This document shows positions 41,108 through 50,900 of a DNA stretch of 64,000 nucleotides, in pieces (positions within the stretch are counted from its first letter, which is position 1; each line of letters begins with the position of its first letter). Both the position numbers and the translations under genes were made by a program. The stretch is from Oceaniferula spumae (lineage in GTDB: Bacteria; Verrucomicrobiota; Verrucomicrobiia; Verrucomicrobiales; Akkermansiaceae): NCBI RefSeq assembly GCF_042849255.1, contig NZ_AP026866.1, positions 2,604,001-2,668,000 on the forward strand. Reading direction: 5' to 3'. The notes beneath the pieces are model-generated. The model was not told the origin of the DNA, searched no databases, and was given only the letters and a program-made list of their open reading frames with translations.

Positions 41108-44100
41108 CTACTTCCGCTTCCCTAGAAGCTTGGCCACGATGGCGATAGCCACAATGAGCAGTCCTGCAATGATCCAGCGGTAATTTGCAAGCGGGGATGC
41201 AGGCCTTTCTGATTCCTTGGCTGGGGCGGCCGCTTCTTTGGCCGATGAGTCTTTTACCTCTGTTTCTGCCTCCGTGTTAGAAAGCGGTTTGGGTTTCTTG
41301 AGGCGGATGATGACGGACTCGCCGTGGAGGACTGGCACGGTGAGCTGGGTGCTGCCGTCTTTTGTTTCGAGGGTGGCGGGGGATGATTCATCGGCTGAGG
41401 TGAGTTCACCGTTGAGGGTGATGGTGACGGGCTGCGGCTCTTTGGCCTGGAGGCGGGCGTCCGGATTGGTGAGGCTGACTGTGAAATGGTCGGCGTGCTC
41501 GGCGATCATGACGAGGCAGGGCTGGGCGACGGATTTCAGGGTGCGGTCGGTCGGGAGCTCGGCTTCTTTCTGGAAGATGACGTAGCCGGTGGTGTTAGAC
41601 GGGGCATCGTGAACGATGTGGGCGGTGGCGTCTTTTTTGAGGACTTGGTAAGGCTGCTTGGCGGTGAATGATTTCAGGTCTTCGTCGGTGGGCTGGACTA
41701 GCACGGCGTATTCGTAGGCGGCGTCTTTGGGGTTCTTGCCGTGTTCGATCCAGGCGGTGGAATACTTACCGGTGGTGTCTTTGGTGTCGTTGTTGTTGCG
41801 CGATTTTTGCTCGCTGATGCGGAGATGGACGGGGGTTTCTGCAGGGGTGATGTAGGCGTTTCCGTAGGGATCGATGAGGGTGGCGGCTTGGGTTTCGTCT
41901 CGGGTGATCGCTTGATCGGCAAGTGTTAGAGACTCGCCGTTGAGCTGGGTGGTTGAGTGCTCGGCGGTGAGGAATTTCTGGAAGAGATTCGTGCGGACTG
42001 GGTAATCGACGCCGGAGATGGAGATGTTAGAACCGAGGCAGATGATGCGGTTGTCGAAACAGAACCATGTTTTCAGAGCTGTTAGATTGTCGGGCTTCGG
42101 AGCCTGCTTGGGGTCGGCAGCGAGGTTGCGGACGATGTTGTGGGTGAAGTTGGTATTAAAAGTGAAGGCGAACAATCCGTTGTGGCCGTTGGTGAGGCCG
42201 CCTACGAATATTTCACCGCTCTTGGGATTCCGTGAGCCGTTGCCATTGGCGATGCCTTTGATGGGACAGTGAATGGTGGTGGCTCCTTCGATGGCAGTCC
42301 AATCGTAGCCTTCATCAGGGCGAGTGCCGGAGCCGAGTACGGTGGGCAGTTCCTTGGGATGGGTGAGGAGTTCGAGCTGGCCCATGGACATGTAGAGGCC
42401 GTGGCGGTTGGCATTGGCGTAGCTTTCGCCGGAGCCGGCGTATTTCGAGTAGGCTTTGATGCCAGCTAACCAGTCGTCACGGCGGTGGACTGCTAGGGCG
42501 GCGGATGGCATGGTGAAATTTCCGTTAGGCGAGGCGGCGGGTGTGATGTCTGCGTAGGCGGGGTTCTTGGCATGGTTGCCAGCCAGACGGAGAAAGTTGG
42601 ACATCAGGTAGGGGTCCGGTTTCCCATCGTTGTATGGCGCATAGGCTTCTGCTAGATTTTTGATGGTGCCGGTGGGCGCTCCTTGAGTGCCGGCGGCGTT
42701 GCGCCCGTTGAGTGACCAGAGTGTGGTGCGCCCGCTATACCAGATCATGGCTTCGACGGCGTTGCGGATGGAGTCGAGGCTTTTGCGGGGGACTGGCATG
42801 CCGCATCTGGAAAGCACGGCGGCCAGCCATGAGGCGTCGTTCATACCCATGGAGCCGTAGGCGTAGTAGTGGAATCCGTGGTGGAAAATACCGCCGTCTG
42901 GTTCGATCGAGACGATGAGTTGTTTGCCGAAGGCGTCGCGGAATTGGTTCACGTGATGCCAGCGGACAACCGGATCCCCGTGGGTGAGGGCGATGCGCAT
43001 CAGGCGCGCGGCTTCGTTGTGGAAGTAGTCCATGGAGACGTGGTGGTTGTCACCGAAAATGTGATCGTCGTAGCTGTAGGACCATTTGAGGTAGTCGATG
43101 GATGTCTTGAGGTTGCCGTGTTCCTTGAGAGGTCCGCGCATCTTGGTGATGGCATCGACGTAGAGGCGGCCGCCGTAGTTGTTGACCTTGCCGATGGAGC
43201 CGTTGACGACGAGTCCTTGCTCCTGCATCCAGTCGTTGACGGTGTGGAAGCAGGTGGCGAGTTCCTTGCGCATTTCCGGATCGGCGCACCTAAGCCAATC
43301 GTTGGCGATGCTGTTGAGGAAGCCGAAATTTTTATAGTGGTTTTTGACCGGATTGCCGTGTTGCAGTCCTTGGTCTTGGATGGATTTTTTTAGGCTGGCG
43401 ACGCGTTTTTCCCAATGCTCACGCTTGATGTTGGGGTTGGGGTCCGGGTTGAAGATTTTGAAGATGGCGTCGACCTTGGCGAGGTCTTCGGCGGTGGGTG
43501 CCGGGAGTTTTGAGAAATCGTGAACCGCTGGTTCCCAAGACTGGGTGATCGGGCCTCTGGCATCGCGGAAGTCGCGCGGGTCGTTGAAGAAGATGGCATC
43601 GAAGTAGGCGGTGTTCTCGCCAGTGACGCCGTGCGCGGAGATGCGGAAGTTATCGAGCTTGTCTTTGAGCTTCCCGTTGACCCATTTGAGTTTGGAATTC
43701 CATGAGTAGTGGAAGACTGGCTTCTGCCAGCCGACATGCACCAGTGGAACTTCGAAGGTGGCGGCTGTTTCCTCACCGGCACGGATTTCCACGAGTAGGT
43801 GGCCGGGGCCTTTTTGGGCGAGATAGAGGGGGAAGATGACGGCCGAGCGAGAGTAGTTTCCGTAGCCAGTCCACACGTTGACATTCCCCAGCGGGCCGGT
43901 CTTGACCGTGAAGGCATCGCCATTTTTAAAATCCCACTTCAACGCCTTGCTGCCATCGAGGATATGATCGCCAGAGACGCTAAGTTTTCCTCCCTGAGCA
44001 GCGAAGTTTTCCGGCACCCCGGTCTCAAATGATGCGACGATTCCAGAAGCTCCTTTTTTTTCATCCCCATGGGCAACACCACTGCAGATAAGGGTAAGCG

Positions 44101-44134
44101 CGGGCAGGAGGGCGAGGGTGGTCTTGATCTTCAT
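41108..44134 (-). CDS. Polysaccharide lyase family 8 (chondroitinase ABC-like), membrane-anchored
   Basis: A 1008-residue exported lyase from MKIKTTLALLPALTLICSG. An N-terminal beta-sandwich domain (~28-190: IVASFETGVPENFAAQGG) matches chondroitinase N-terminal lyase modules. A helical catalytic domain follows, with FHHGFHYYAYGSMGMND at about 417-433 supplying the usual His and Tyr, and WSLNGRNAAGTQGAPTG with Arg. Beta-rich central and C-terminal domains come next. The last ~25 residues (YRWIIAGLLIVAIAIVAKLL) are a membrane anchor, uncommon for secreted PL8 enzymes. It cuts chondroitin-, dermatan- or hyaluronan-like uronic-acid polymers; the natural substrate is unknown. Divergent from the GH88/105 gene. 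Confidence 0.85.
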   Translation of the reverse strand: MKIKTTLALLPALTLICSGVAHGDEKKGASGIVASFETGVPENFAAQGGKLSVSGDHILDGSKALKWDFKNGDAFTVKTGPLGNVNVWTGYGNYSRSAVIFPLYLAQKGPGHLLVEIRAGEETAATFEVPLVHVGWQKPVFHYSWNSKLKWVNGKLKDKLDNFRISAHGVTGENTAYFDAIFFNDPRDFRDARGPITQSWEPAVHDFSKLPAPTAEDLAKVDAIFKIFNPDPNPNIKREHWEKRVASLKKSIQDQGLQHGNPVKNHYKNFGFLNSIANDWLRCADPEMRKELATCFHTVNDWMQEQGLVVNGSIGKVNNYGGRLYVDAITKMRGPLKEHGNLKTSIDYLKWSYSYDDHIFGDNHHVSMDYFHNEAARLMRIALTHGDPVVRWHHVNQFRDAFGKQLIVSIEPDGGIFHHGFHYYAYGSMGMNDASWLAAVLSRCGMPVPRKSLDSIRNAVEAMIWYSGRTTLWSLNGRNAAGTQGAPTGTIKNLAEAYAPYNDGKPDPYLMSNFLRLAGNHAKNPAYADITPAASPNGNFTMPSAALAVHRRDDWLAGIKAYSKYAGSGESYANANRHGLYMSMGQLELLTHPKELPTVLGSGTRPDEGYDWTAIEGATTIHCPIKGIANGNGSRNPKSGEIFVGGLTNGHNGLFAFTFNTNFTHNIVRNLAADPKQAPKPDNLTALKTWFCFDNRIICLGSNISISGVDYPVRTNLFQKFLTAEHSTTQLNGESLTLADQAITRDETQAATLIDPYGNAYITPAETPVHLRISEQKSRNNNDTKDTTGKYSTAWIEHGKNPKDAAYEYAVLVQPTDEDLKSFTAKQPYQVLKKDATAHIVHDAPSNTTGYVIFQKEAELPTDRTLKSVAQPCLVMIAEHADHFTVSLTNPDARLQAKEPQPVTITLNGELTSADESSPATLETKDGSTQLTVPVLHGESVIIRLKKPKPLSNTEAETEVKDSSAKEAAAPAKESERPASPLANYRWIIAGLLIVAIAIVAKLLGKRK

Positions 44135-44337
44135 CGGGTGTGGTAAATTGAAGTAATTAGGTGATTTGATGCACCCTATACTTCGTTGTTTGGTAAATTT
44201 GTCGGGGAAAGAATGATATCCTAGGTTTTTGGCGAGATATTCTGGCGACTGTTCACATATGGAATTTGTCGCTGACATTCATCTTATCACTTGTAACCAT
44301 AGCAGGAACAGCGAGTCTAGATCACTCAATAACAACC

Positions 44338-46590
44338 ATGCATCTCATGTATAAAAAGCGCGCACTTCTTCCGTCACTGATCGTCTTCGCCACGGCAACA
44401 TGCCCCCTCTTTGCTCAGGAACAAGAGGCCCCTGTGAAAGAGGCGCCAGCAGTCACGGAACCAGCGACACCCGCCTTTTCCAGCGAGCTCAACACTAAAT
44501 CCATCCTCAAGGTAGCCAACGCCGCCGCCGACTGGCAACTTGCCAATCCCTACGAGAGAAAAGACTGGGATTGGACCGAAGGCGCGCTCTGGACTGGCCT
44601 TCTGGCACATGCACAAACCACCGGCGATGAGAAATATTACCAAGCCTTGCTCAAGGTCTCAGACGATCTCAATTACCAGCTCGGACCGCGCCACGGCTTC
44701 GGGGACGACCACTGCGTAGGACAGCTACACCTCTGGCATTACCTACGTGACGAACTCCCCCACCAGATCGCTCCGACTCGTGAAGTCATGGATCACTTCG
44801 TCGCCCGCCCCCATGATGAATCCCTGTTTTGGGTGAACCACGTTCACATGCGCGAATGGGCCTGGTGTGATGCCCTCTACATGTCACCAGCCACACTCGC
44901 GATGCTCCACGCCGCCACCGGCGATGAAAAGTATCTGCGTAAAATGGACACTCTCTGGTGGAAAACATCCGACTACCTCTACGACGTGAAAAGTCATCTC
45001 TACTGGCGCGACTCCAAGTATTTCGAAAGCAAGGAAGCCAACGGCGAAAAGGTATTCTGGTCGCGTGGAAACGGCTGGGTCTTCGCCGGCCTCTGCCACG
45101 TGCTGCAATACATGCCACACGACCACCCGACGCGCCCGAAATACATCAAGCAGTTCAAGGAAATGGCCGCCAAACTCAAGAGCATCCAGCAGAAAGACGG
45201 CTCGTGGCATGCATCATTGTTAGATCCGGAGAGCTTCCCTGTTCCAGAATCTTCCGGCACCGCCTTTTTCACCTACGGATTCCTCTGGGGCATCAACAAC
45301 GGCATTCTCCCTGCCGCCGAATACAAACAACCTGCCATTCGCGGTTGGCAGCGACTTGTTAGAAATGTTCACGCTGACGGCAAACTCGGATACGTGCAAC
45401 CCATTGGTCAGGATCCCAAGTTAGTCACCTATGATGAATCCGCAGTTTACGGTGTCGGTGGATTCCTCCTCTGCGCTCACGAACTACACAAACACCTCAT
45501 TCTATCCGAAGCCAAATCGGCCACCTTCACTGCCAATAGCCCAAGCTCTTTCCCACGCCTGAACGAAGTCATCGAAATGGATTGGAAAAAGGCAGCCTCT
45601 CTGGTGCCAAGTCTGACCACCAAGAACGCCGCCGTTCGCGATGCAGTGACCGGCTACTTCCTGCCCACCCAAGTCGTCGATAACAACGGCGACGGAAAAC
45701 CAGACACCCTCCTTTTCAAAGCCAGCTTCAGCCCCAAGGAGAGTCGTCAGTTCCAGCTACTCGCCTGCGGAAAAGACCAACCCAAACACCGCAACAACAT
45801 GCTGCTCGCACGTTTTGTTCCCGAGCGCAAAGACGATTTCGTCTGGGAGAACGACCGCATCGCCTACCGCGCCTACGGCCCAGCCCTCGCCGTTGAAAAC
45901 GCCCGTGGCGGCATCGATGTCTGGACCAAGTCCGTACGTCGATCCATCGCCAACGAGTGGTATAAAAAGGACGACTACCACACCAACAACGGCACCGGCC
46001 TCGACGGCTACAAGGTAGGCGATACCCTCGGCTGCGGTGGCCTCGGTTACCTCGATGCCAAAGGCAAACTCCACACCAGCCCTGTGTTCGCTACACACAA
46101 AGTGTTAGAAAGCGGCCCGCTCCGTCTCAAGTTCCAACTCAGCTACAAACCGGTGGAAATTGGCGATGCCAAAGTTTCCGAAGTCCGCACCATCACCATG
46201 CTCGCAGGCGACCACCACTTCACTGTGGAATCCAGCTTCAAAGTAGAAGGTGATGCCAAGGGCATCAGACCTGTTTGCGGTCTCGCTGTTAGAAAACCCA
46301 CCAAACGACCCTCCTTCGAAAGCGGTCACTTCATGGCCTACCAAGACCCCATCATCGCCGAGACAGAAGGACCGATCACCACTTTCCTTCTCAACGATGA
46401 CAAGGGAGCTAACAAACGTCCTGCGAAGAAAAACAACCTCACGGAAATCATCGCCGACGACCTCTCGAAACCCGTGCGTTACGAAGCCGGTGCCGTGTGG
46501 CAGAAAGTGGACGCTCCCAGCGACAACAACGTCAAGCTCATGCTTTACCGTATCAGCCACGAGAAACGCCACCCGATAGTCGTGAAATAA
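44338..46590 (+). CDS. GH88/GH105-type unsaturated glucuronyl hydrolase with DUF4861 domain
   Basis: A ~750-residue exported protein. Signal MYKKRALLPSLIVFATATCP (the second Met, 44347, also possible). Residues ~40-390 form an alpha/alpha barrel: NHVHMREWAWCDALYMSP carries the catalytic Asp, and WSRGNGWVFAGLCHVL is the partner motif. The C-terminal ~300 residues are DUF4861, beta-rich (GYFLPTQVVDNNGDGKPDT; GCGGLGYLD). GH88/105 enzymes cleave the unsaturated uronate left by lyases such as PL8, so this gene completes the path next to the divergent lyase gene. No sulfatase is needed for that step, though three sulfatases are nearby. Confidence 0.88.
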   Translation: MHLMYKKRALLPSLIVFATATCPLFAQEQEAPVKEAPAVTEPATPAFSSELNTKSILKVANAAADWQLANPYERKDWDWTEGALWTGLLAHAQTTGDEKYYQALLKVSDDLNYQLGPRHGFGDDHCVGQLHLWHYLRDELPHQIAPTREVMDHFVARPHDESLFWVNHVHMREWAWCDALYMSPATLAMLHAATGDEKYLRKMDTLWWKTSDYLYDVKSHLYWRDSKYFESKEANGEKVFWSRGNGWVFAGLCHVLQYMPHDHPTRPKYIKQFKEMAAKLKSIQQKDGSWHASLLDPESFPVPESSGTAFFTYGFLWGINNGILPAAEYKQPAIRGWQRLVRNVHADGKLGYVQPIGQDPKLVTYDESAVYGVGGFLLCAHELHKHLILSEAKSATFTANSPSSFPRLNEVIEMDWKKAASLVPSLTTKNAAVRDAVTGYFLPTQVVDNNGDGKPDTLLFKASFSPKESRQFQLLACGKDQPKHRNNMLLARFVPERKDDFVWENDRIAYRAYGPALAVENARGGIDVWTKSVRRSIANEWYKKDDYHTNNGTGLDGYKVGDTLGCGGLGYLDAKGKLHTSPVFATHKVLESGPLRLKFQLSYKPVEIGDAKVSEVRTITMLAGDHHFTVESSFKVEGDAKGIRPVCGLAVRKPTKRPSFESGHFMAYQDPIIAETEGPITTFLLNDDKGANKRPAKKNNLTEIIADDLSKPVRYEAGAVWQKVDAPSDNNVKLMLYRISHEKRHPIVVK

Positions 46591-46944
46591 TCACTCAAAA
46601 TAGGTATCCTCATGCGAGTAAACTGGGGCGCAGCAGCAGAGGAAACGGATGTTCGTGATGGCGGTGATCTGATGCCATGCATTTGGCGGTATCAGAATCG
46701 CATCGTTCGGGCCAACGTGCTGTAACTCGCCATCAATCTCCATGGTGGCTTCGCCCTCCAACATGAAATAGATTTCCTCACTGAGCTTATGATAATGCCT
46801 CTGGGTTTCGCCGCCGGCAGGCAGACTGGCTTCGGCGAGACTTTGTTTTTCCACCGGGGCATTGGTGGCATCGAGAATACTGCGGATGGTGGAGCCATCG
46901 GCAGTGGTAAAGGGTTTTTGGTCGGCTAGCTGGTTGACGGTCAT
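46591..46944 (-). CDS. Single-domain cupin
   Basis: A 117-residue protein starting MTVNQLADQKPFTTADGSTI. The two cupin motifs are TQRHYHKLSEEIYFMLEGEA (metal His, His, Glu at about 48-60) and PPNAWHQI (His). Likely an isomerase, dioxygenase or sugar-binding protein of the single-cupin type; in this setting a 5-keto-4-deoxyuronate-type isomerase role is possible but not shown. It meets the GH88/105 gene tail-to-tail with no gap. A Met at 46959 adds five residues. Confidence 0.85.
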   Translation of the reverse strand: MTVNQLADQKPFTTADGSTIRSILDATNAPVEKQSLAEASLPAGGETQRHYHKLSEEIYFMLEGEATMEIDGELQHVGPNDAILIPPNAWHQITAITNIRFLCCCAPVYSHEDTYFE

Positions 46945-47155
46945 GTGGGTGATTAACAAGAGGTTGGTTTCGAGACAACACCTTCAGTTAAACAGCCCCC
47001 TGTTCTGAGAGGCCCCACTCAACATTGAATGGGTCAAAGTACGGCGTAGTGTAAATACCTCATCTAGATTGACATCCTAATACCTGTTCTCATGTTTGAT
47101 AGGCTTTAGCAAATTCCAGCTGGTGTAAGAAACTCATACAAATCCAACACACACA

Positions 47156-47836
47156 ATGAACAAAACACTATTTACCTTTCTCGGTTTCACCTCCATAGCC
47201 TCACTCTGCAGCACTCAAGCCGCCATCATCACATGGGGGCCTGCCACAGCCATCTCAACCTCGGCAACAAACTTCACCGATGTCTCGACAAACGGCACGC
47301 CGATTGAAGCATTCAACGCGCAATCCTTCGATCACACTCCCGTAAGCCCCGTGGTAAACGGCGTAACTTTCGTGGGAACAACCGCGCTGCTAGACGGCGA
47401 TCCAAAGAATGGTGGCGCAGCCGATCTATCTTCTGCTACAAATATTGGAGATGCTGACTACGATAGCTTGTTAAGTCAGGCCGAATTCGGAGGAGGTGAA
47501 TTTACCACTATTTCTGTGGGAAATGGTAATCTGGAATCCGGTAGAAGTTATGAAATCCAAATATGGTTCGTTGATGATCGCGCCGCCCATACCACCCGCA
47601 CGATGGAATATGGTGACGGTCTGGGAAGCAATGTCAGTTTGAACGACCAATTCGTCATCGGCACTTTCAACGCAGATGCAACCAGTCAAGACCTGTTCCT
47701 CAATACCCTTTCTCCTGACGCTGGTTTTGGTAACACACACATCACTGCCTACCAAATTCGTCTCATTCCCGAGCCTTCCACGGCTGCCCTTCTTGGCCTT
47801 GGAGGCCTTGCATTGATTCTCCGCCGCCGGAATTAA
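47156..47836 (+). CDS. PEP-CTERM protein sharing its ectodomain with the next sulfatase
   Basis: A 226-residue protein. Signal peptide MNKTLFTFLGFTSIASLCSTQA. Residues ~22-195: ITWGPATAISTSATNFTDVS and ESGRSYEIQIWFVDDRAAHT, then VIGTFNADATSQDLF. The C-terminus IPEPSTAALLGLGGLALILR-RRN is the sorting signal. The ectodomain aligns by eye with the first ~200 residues of the downstream sulfatase (SWGPATNTTGKSDLIEGNII; YQIQIFFNDQRN; GTFTADG). It ends at its own terminator, so the two genes are separate transcripts. Confidence 0.88.
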   Translation: MNKTLFTFLGFTSIASLCSTQAAIITWGPATAISTSATNFTDVSTNGTPIEAFNAQSFDHTPVSPVVNGVTFVGTTALLDGDPKNGGAADLSSATNIGDADYDSLLSQAEFGGGEFTTISVGNGNLESGRSYEIQIWFVDDRAAHTTRTMEYGDGLGSNVSLNDQFVIGTFNADATSQDLFLNTLSPDAGFGNTHITAYQIRLIPEPSTAALLGLGGLALILRRRN

Positions 47837-47867
47837 CCATAGCTCTGAGAGCTTTTCTCGCTTATAC

Positions 47868-47900
47868 TGGCTCTCTTTTTCGTAAAGAGAGCCATTTTTT
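47868..47900 (+). terminator. Terminator after the PEP-CTERM gene 47156-47836
   Basis: GGCTCTCTTT at 47869-47878 pairs with AAAGAGAGCC at 47884-47893 around TTCGT, followed by ATTTTTT. It lies 18 bp before the sulfatase start, so that gene needs its own promoter or read-through. Confidence 0.88.
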
Positions 47901-47917
47901 CACTCCCACTATTTCCC

Positions 47918-50900
47918 ATGAAAATCACTGCTCCAAGACAACTGCAAAGCCTACTCGCCATCACCTGGGTCATCACCTGCATGGCCATTCTCAACGCCGC
48001 ACCGATTAGCTGGGGACCGGCCACGAACACCACAGGGAAATCAGATCTCATCGAAGGAAATATCATCTACGCCTGGAGTGGGGGCACAGCAGCGACAGTC
48101 ACCAATGGAGGAATCAGCGGAACCAAAAGCTACACGTTCAATGCTGTCACCTACAGCGACTTCACCTTCACACCCACAGTGACCAGTAACCCATTTGGCG
48201 ATGCTTCCAGCGGCGCTGCCAGCACGGGTGATACCAACATGGACACCGTGCTTAAATCACTCACCTACACCACCAATGGAACTTCCACAGGCACCCAGAC
48301 CATCGGAGGTCTGACACAGGGAACAACTTATCAGATTCAGATATTCTTCAACGACCAACGTAATACTCGATCGATGACATTTGGTGACGGCACCACCGCA
48401 GTCAACGTTTCAGGACAAGGATCAGGCTGGGGCCAACATGTCGTCGGCACATTCACCGCTGATGGCATTACGCAGCAAATCACCCATACGGCCAATAACT
48501 TCAGTAATATACACGTCAATGCTATCCTCCTTACCCAGCCAGGCCCTCCTCCTGCACCCGATGCGCCAACCAATCTGGCGGTAACTCCTGGAAACAGCAG
48601 AAATTCGCTCATATGGGACGCCAACACCCAAGTGGGCGTGCTAAATTTCCGAGTCAAACGCTCCCTTACACCGGGAGGCGGCTACACTCAGATCGGTACA
48701 TCAACGAGCAACAACTACATCGATAACACAGCTGCCAATGAGACCACCTACTATTACATCGTCACCAAAGTAAATACCGCCAATGAAGAGTCTGGAAACA
48801 GTAACATCGCCAGCGGAACACCTTCCTCCTCTATTCCCATCCCTCCCAATTTTCTATTCATCATCGCCGATGACCTGGACACCTATGTCATCAATGCCTA
48901 CCGCAATAGTGAACCTGTCGAACTGGATTCTAACAATAATCCTTATCACATCGATACCCCGAACATCGACCGCCTCGCCACCGAGGGCATGATCTTTCAT
49001 CAGGCACGGATCATGGGATCAGACGTAGGCGCCGTCTGCACAGCCTCGCGCACCTGCATCATGAGCGGCAAAAACAGCTGGCAGCGGACTTCAGGTGTCA
49101 GCGCAGCCACTACCTTCCCCGGCATTTTTAATCGTGGTGCTCGCAGTGGAGCCGGTAACTTACCCTACGCAACTTATCGCACCTGTAAAAATGGTAACAG
49201 TTACGGCACAGCCAATGGTGAATTCACCATCGTCAATGATGCCACCAAACGTGGTAACACGGATGGAAATGGTAGTGAGTGGCATGCCGACAGAGGGTTG
49301 GAACACATCGAACACTGGCAGACCAACCATCGCCCTAACGGTAAACCCTTCCTGATGTATCTAGGTTTCTCACACCCGCATGATGAACGTAATGCACGCG
49401 AAACCCCAGACCTAACAGGCCGCTATGGCTGCTTTAATGTCACCAATCCCGTCAACATCCTAAGTGTCGACCCAGACTCACCACCGCTTCCCATCAACCA
49501 TCTCGCCTGCACCCCGGCCACGTACCCGGCTCACCCATTCGATCATGGCCATCTTAATGTGCGTGATGAGGTCAATGTCCCAGGAGTTTTTGATTACCGC
49601 ACCGAGGAGGTGATCCGTAACGAGATCGGCCGACAGTTCGCTTGCACGGATTGGATTGACCAGCAGCTTGGCCGTATTTTTGCGCGGTTAGAAGATCCTA
49701 ACAATGATGGAGATACCTCCGATAGTGTGATGGAAAATACTTACATCATCTTCACCTCAGACCACGGCATGTCGATTGGGCGTCACGGTCTCCAAGGAAA
49801 ACAAAATCTCTACGAGCACACTTGGCGCGTGCCCTATATCGTCCGTGGCCCTGGTATCGCTGCCGGCTCCGCCACAGATGCCTTGGTTTACCTCCACGAT
49901 ACCTTCCCCACCCTCTGCGAGCTCGCCGGTCTTGCCATCCCAAACACCATCGACAGCAACGATGGTCAGAGTTTCAAAGACGTGCTCGAAGGCAACACCT
50001 CCAGCCACCGCACCTACCATTACGGACTTTACGCCGGCGGCGCCAAACCTGGTATGAGATCCATTACCGACGGCCGTTTTAAGCTCATCAAGTATGACGT
50101 TGGCAACAATGCCACTCAGGTCACCCAGCTCTTTGACCTCCAGGAAAACCCCTTCGAGCTACTGCCTGAACACGGTCAACCCAACTTGGCTAACCAGACG
50201 GCATACGCTTCCGTTAGGCAAAGGCTTGAAGACGAACTCACACGGCAACGACTTGAAAATGCGGACCCCTTCGCCATGCTGGGTGATCGCACGCTACTAC
50301 GATTTGAAAACAATCTAAACGACAGCCTGCCCTACGGAAATGGCGGAACCTACCATAATAGCAGCGGCTCAACCTCGCCAGTGTTTTCCCCAGCCGTGCC
50401 CAACTCCACGGACTATGTGTTAGGGGCGGAGAACACTGGATCTCTCGATTTCGAACAGGACGATCAAAACTACGTGCAAGTCGCGGATAACCGTGCCCTC
50501 GACTTCGGCAACAACCCCTTCACCATCGAGGCCTGGGTGAAACTCGAGACCATGCCCACCGGCGACAATCAGGCGAGCACCATGCCTCTCGTCATGAAAA
50601 AGCTGACCAATACTAGCGACGCAGCCCTCGATTACATGTTCCTCGCCGCTGCGGGTAGCTATGGCAACGCCACCAGCTTCAACAAGCTCGCATTGCACCT
50701 CGGCTCAGCCATCATCACGTCCACGCTGGCCATCCCTGACACCAATTGGCACCACATCAGCGTCGCTTTTAACCCCAATACCAACACGGTTCGGTTTACC
50801 CTAGATGATCAGAGTGATACCCAGACCACCAACGCCACCGGCACTTCGAATAGTGGCCCTCTGATTATCGGCGCCCACTTCAATTCCTCCGGAAACATCG

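Noticed and set aside
41698..43393. Long plus-strand frames opposite the PL8 lyase
   Set aside because: They mirror the codon periodicity of the minus-strand lyase and carry no protein features.
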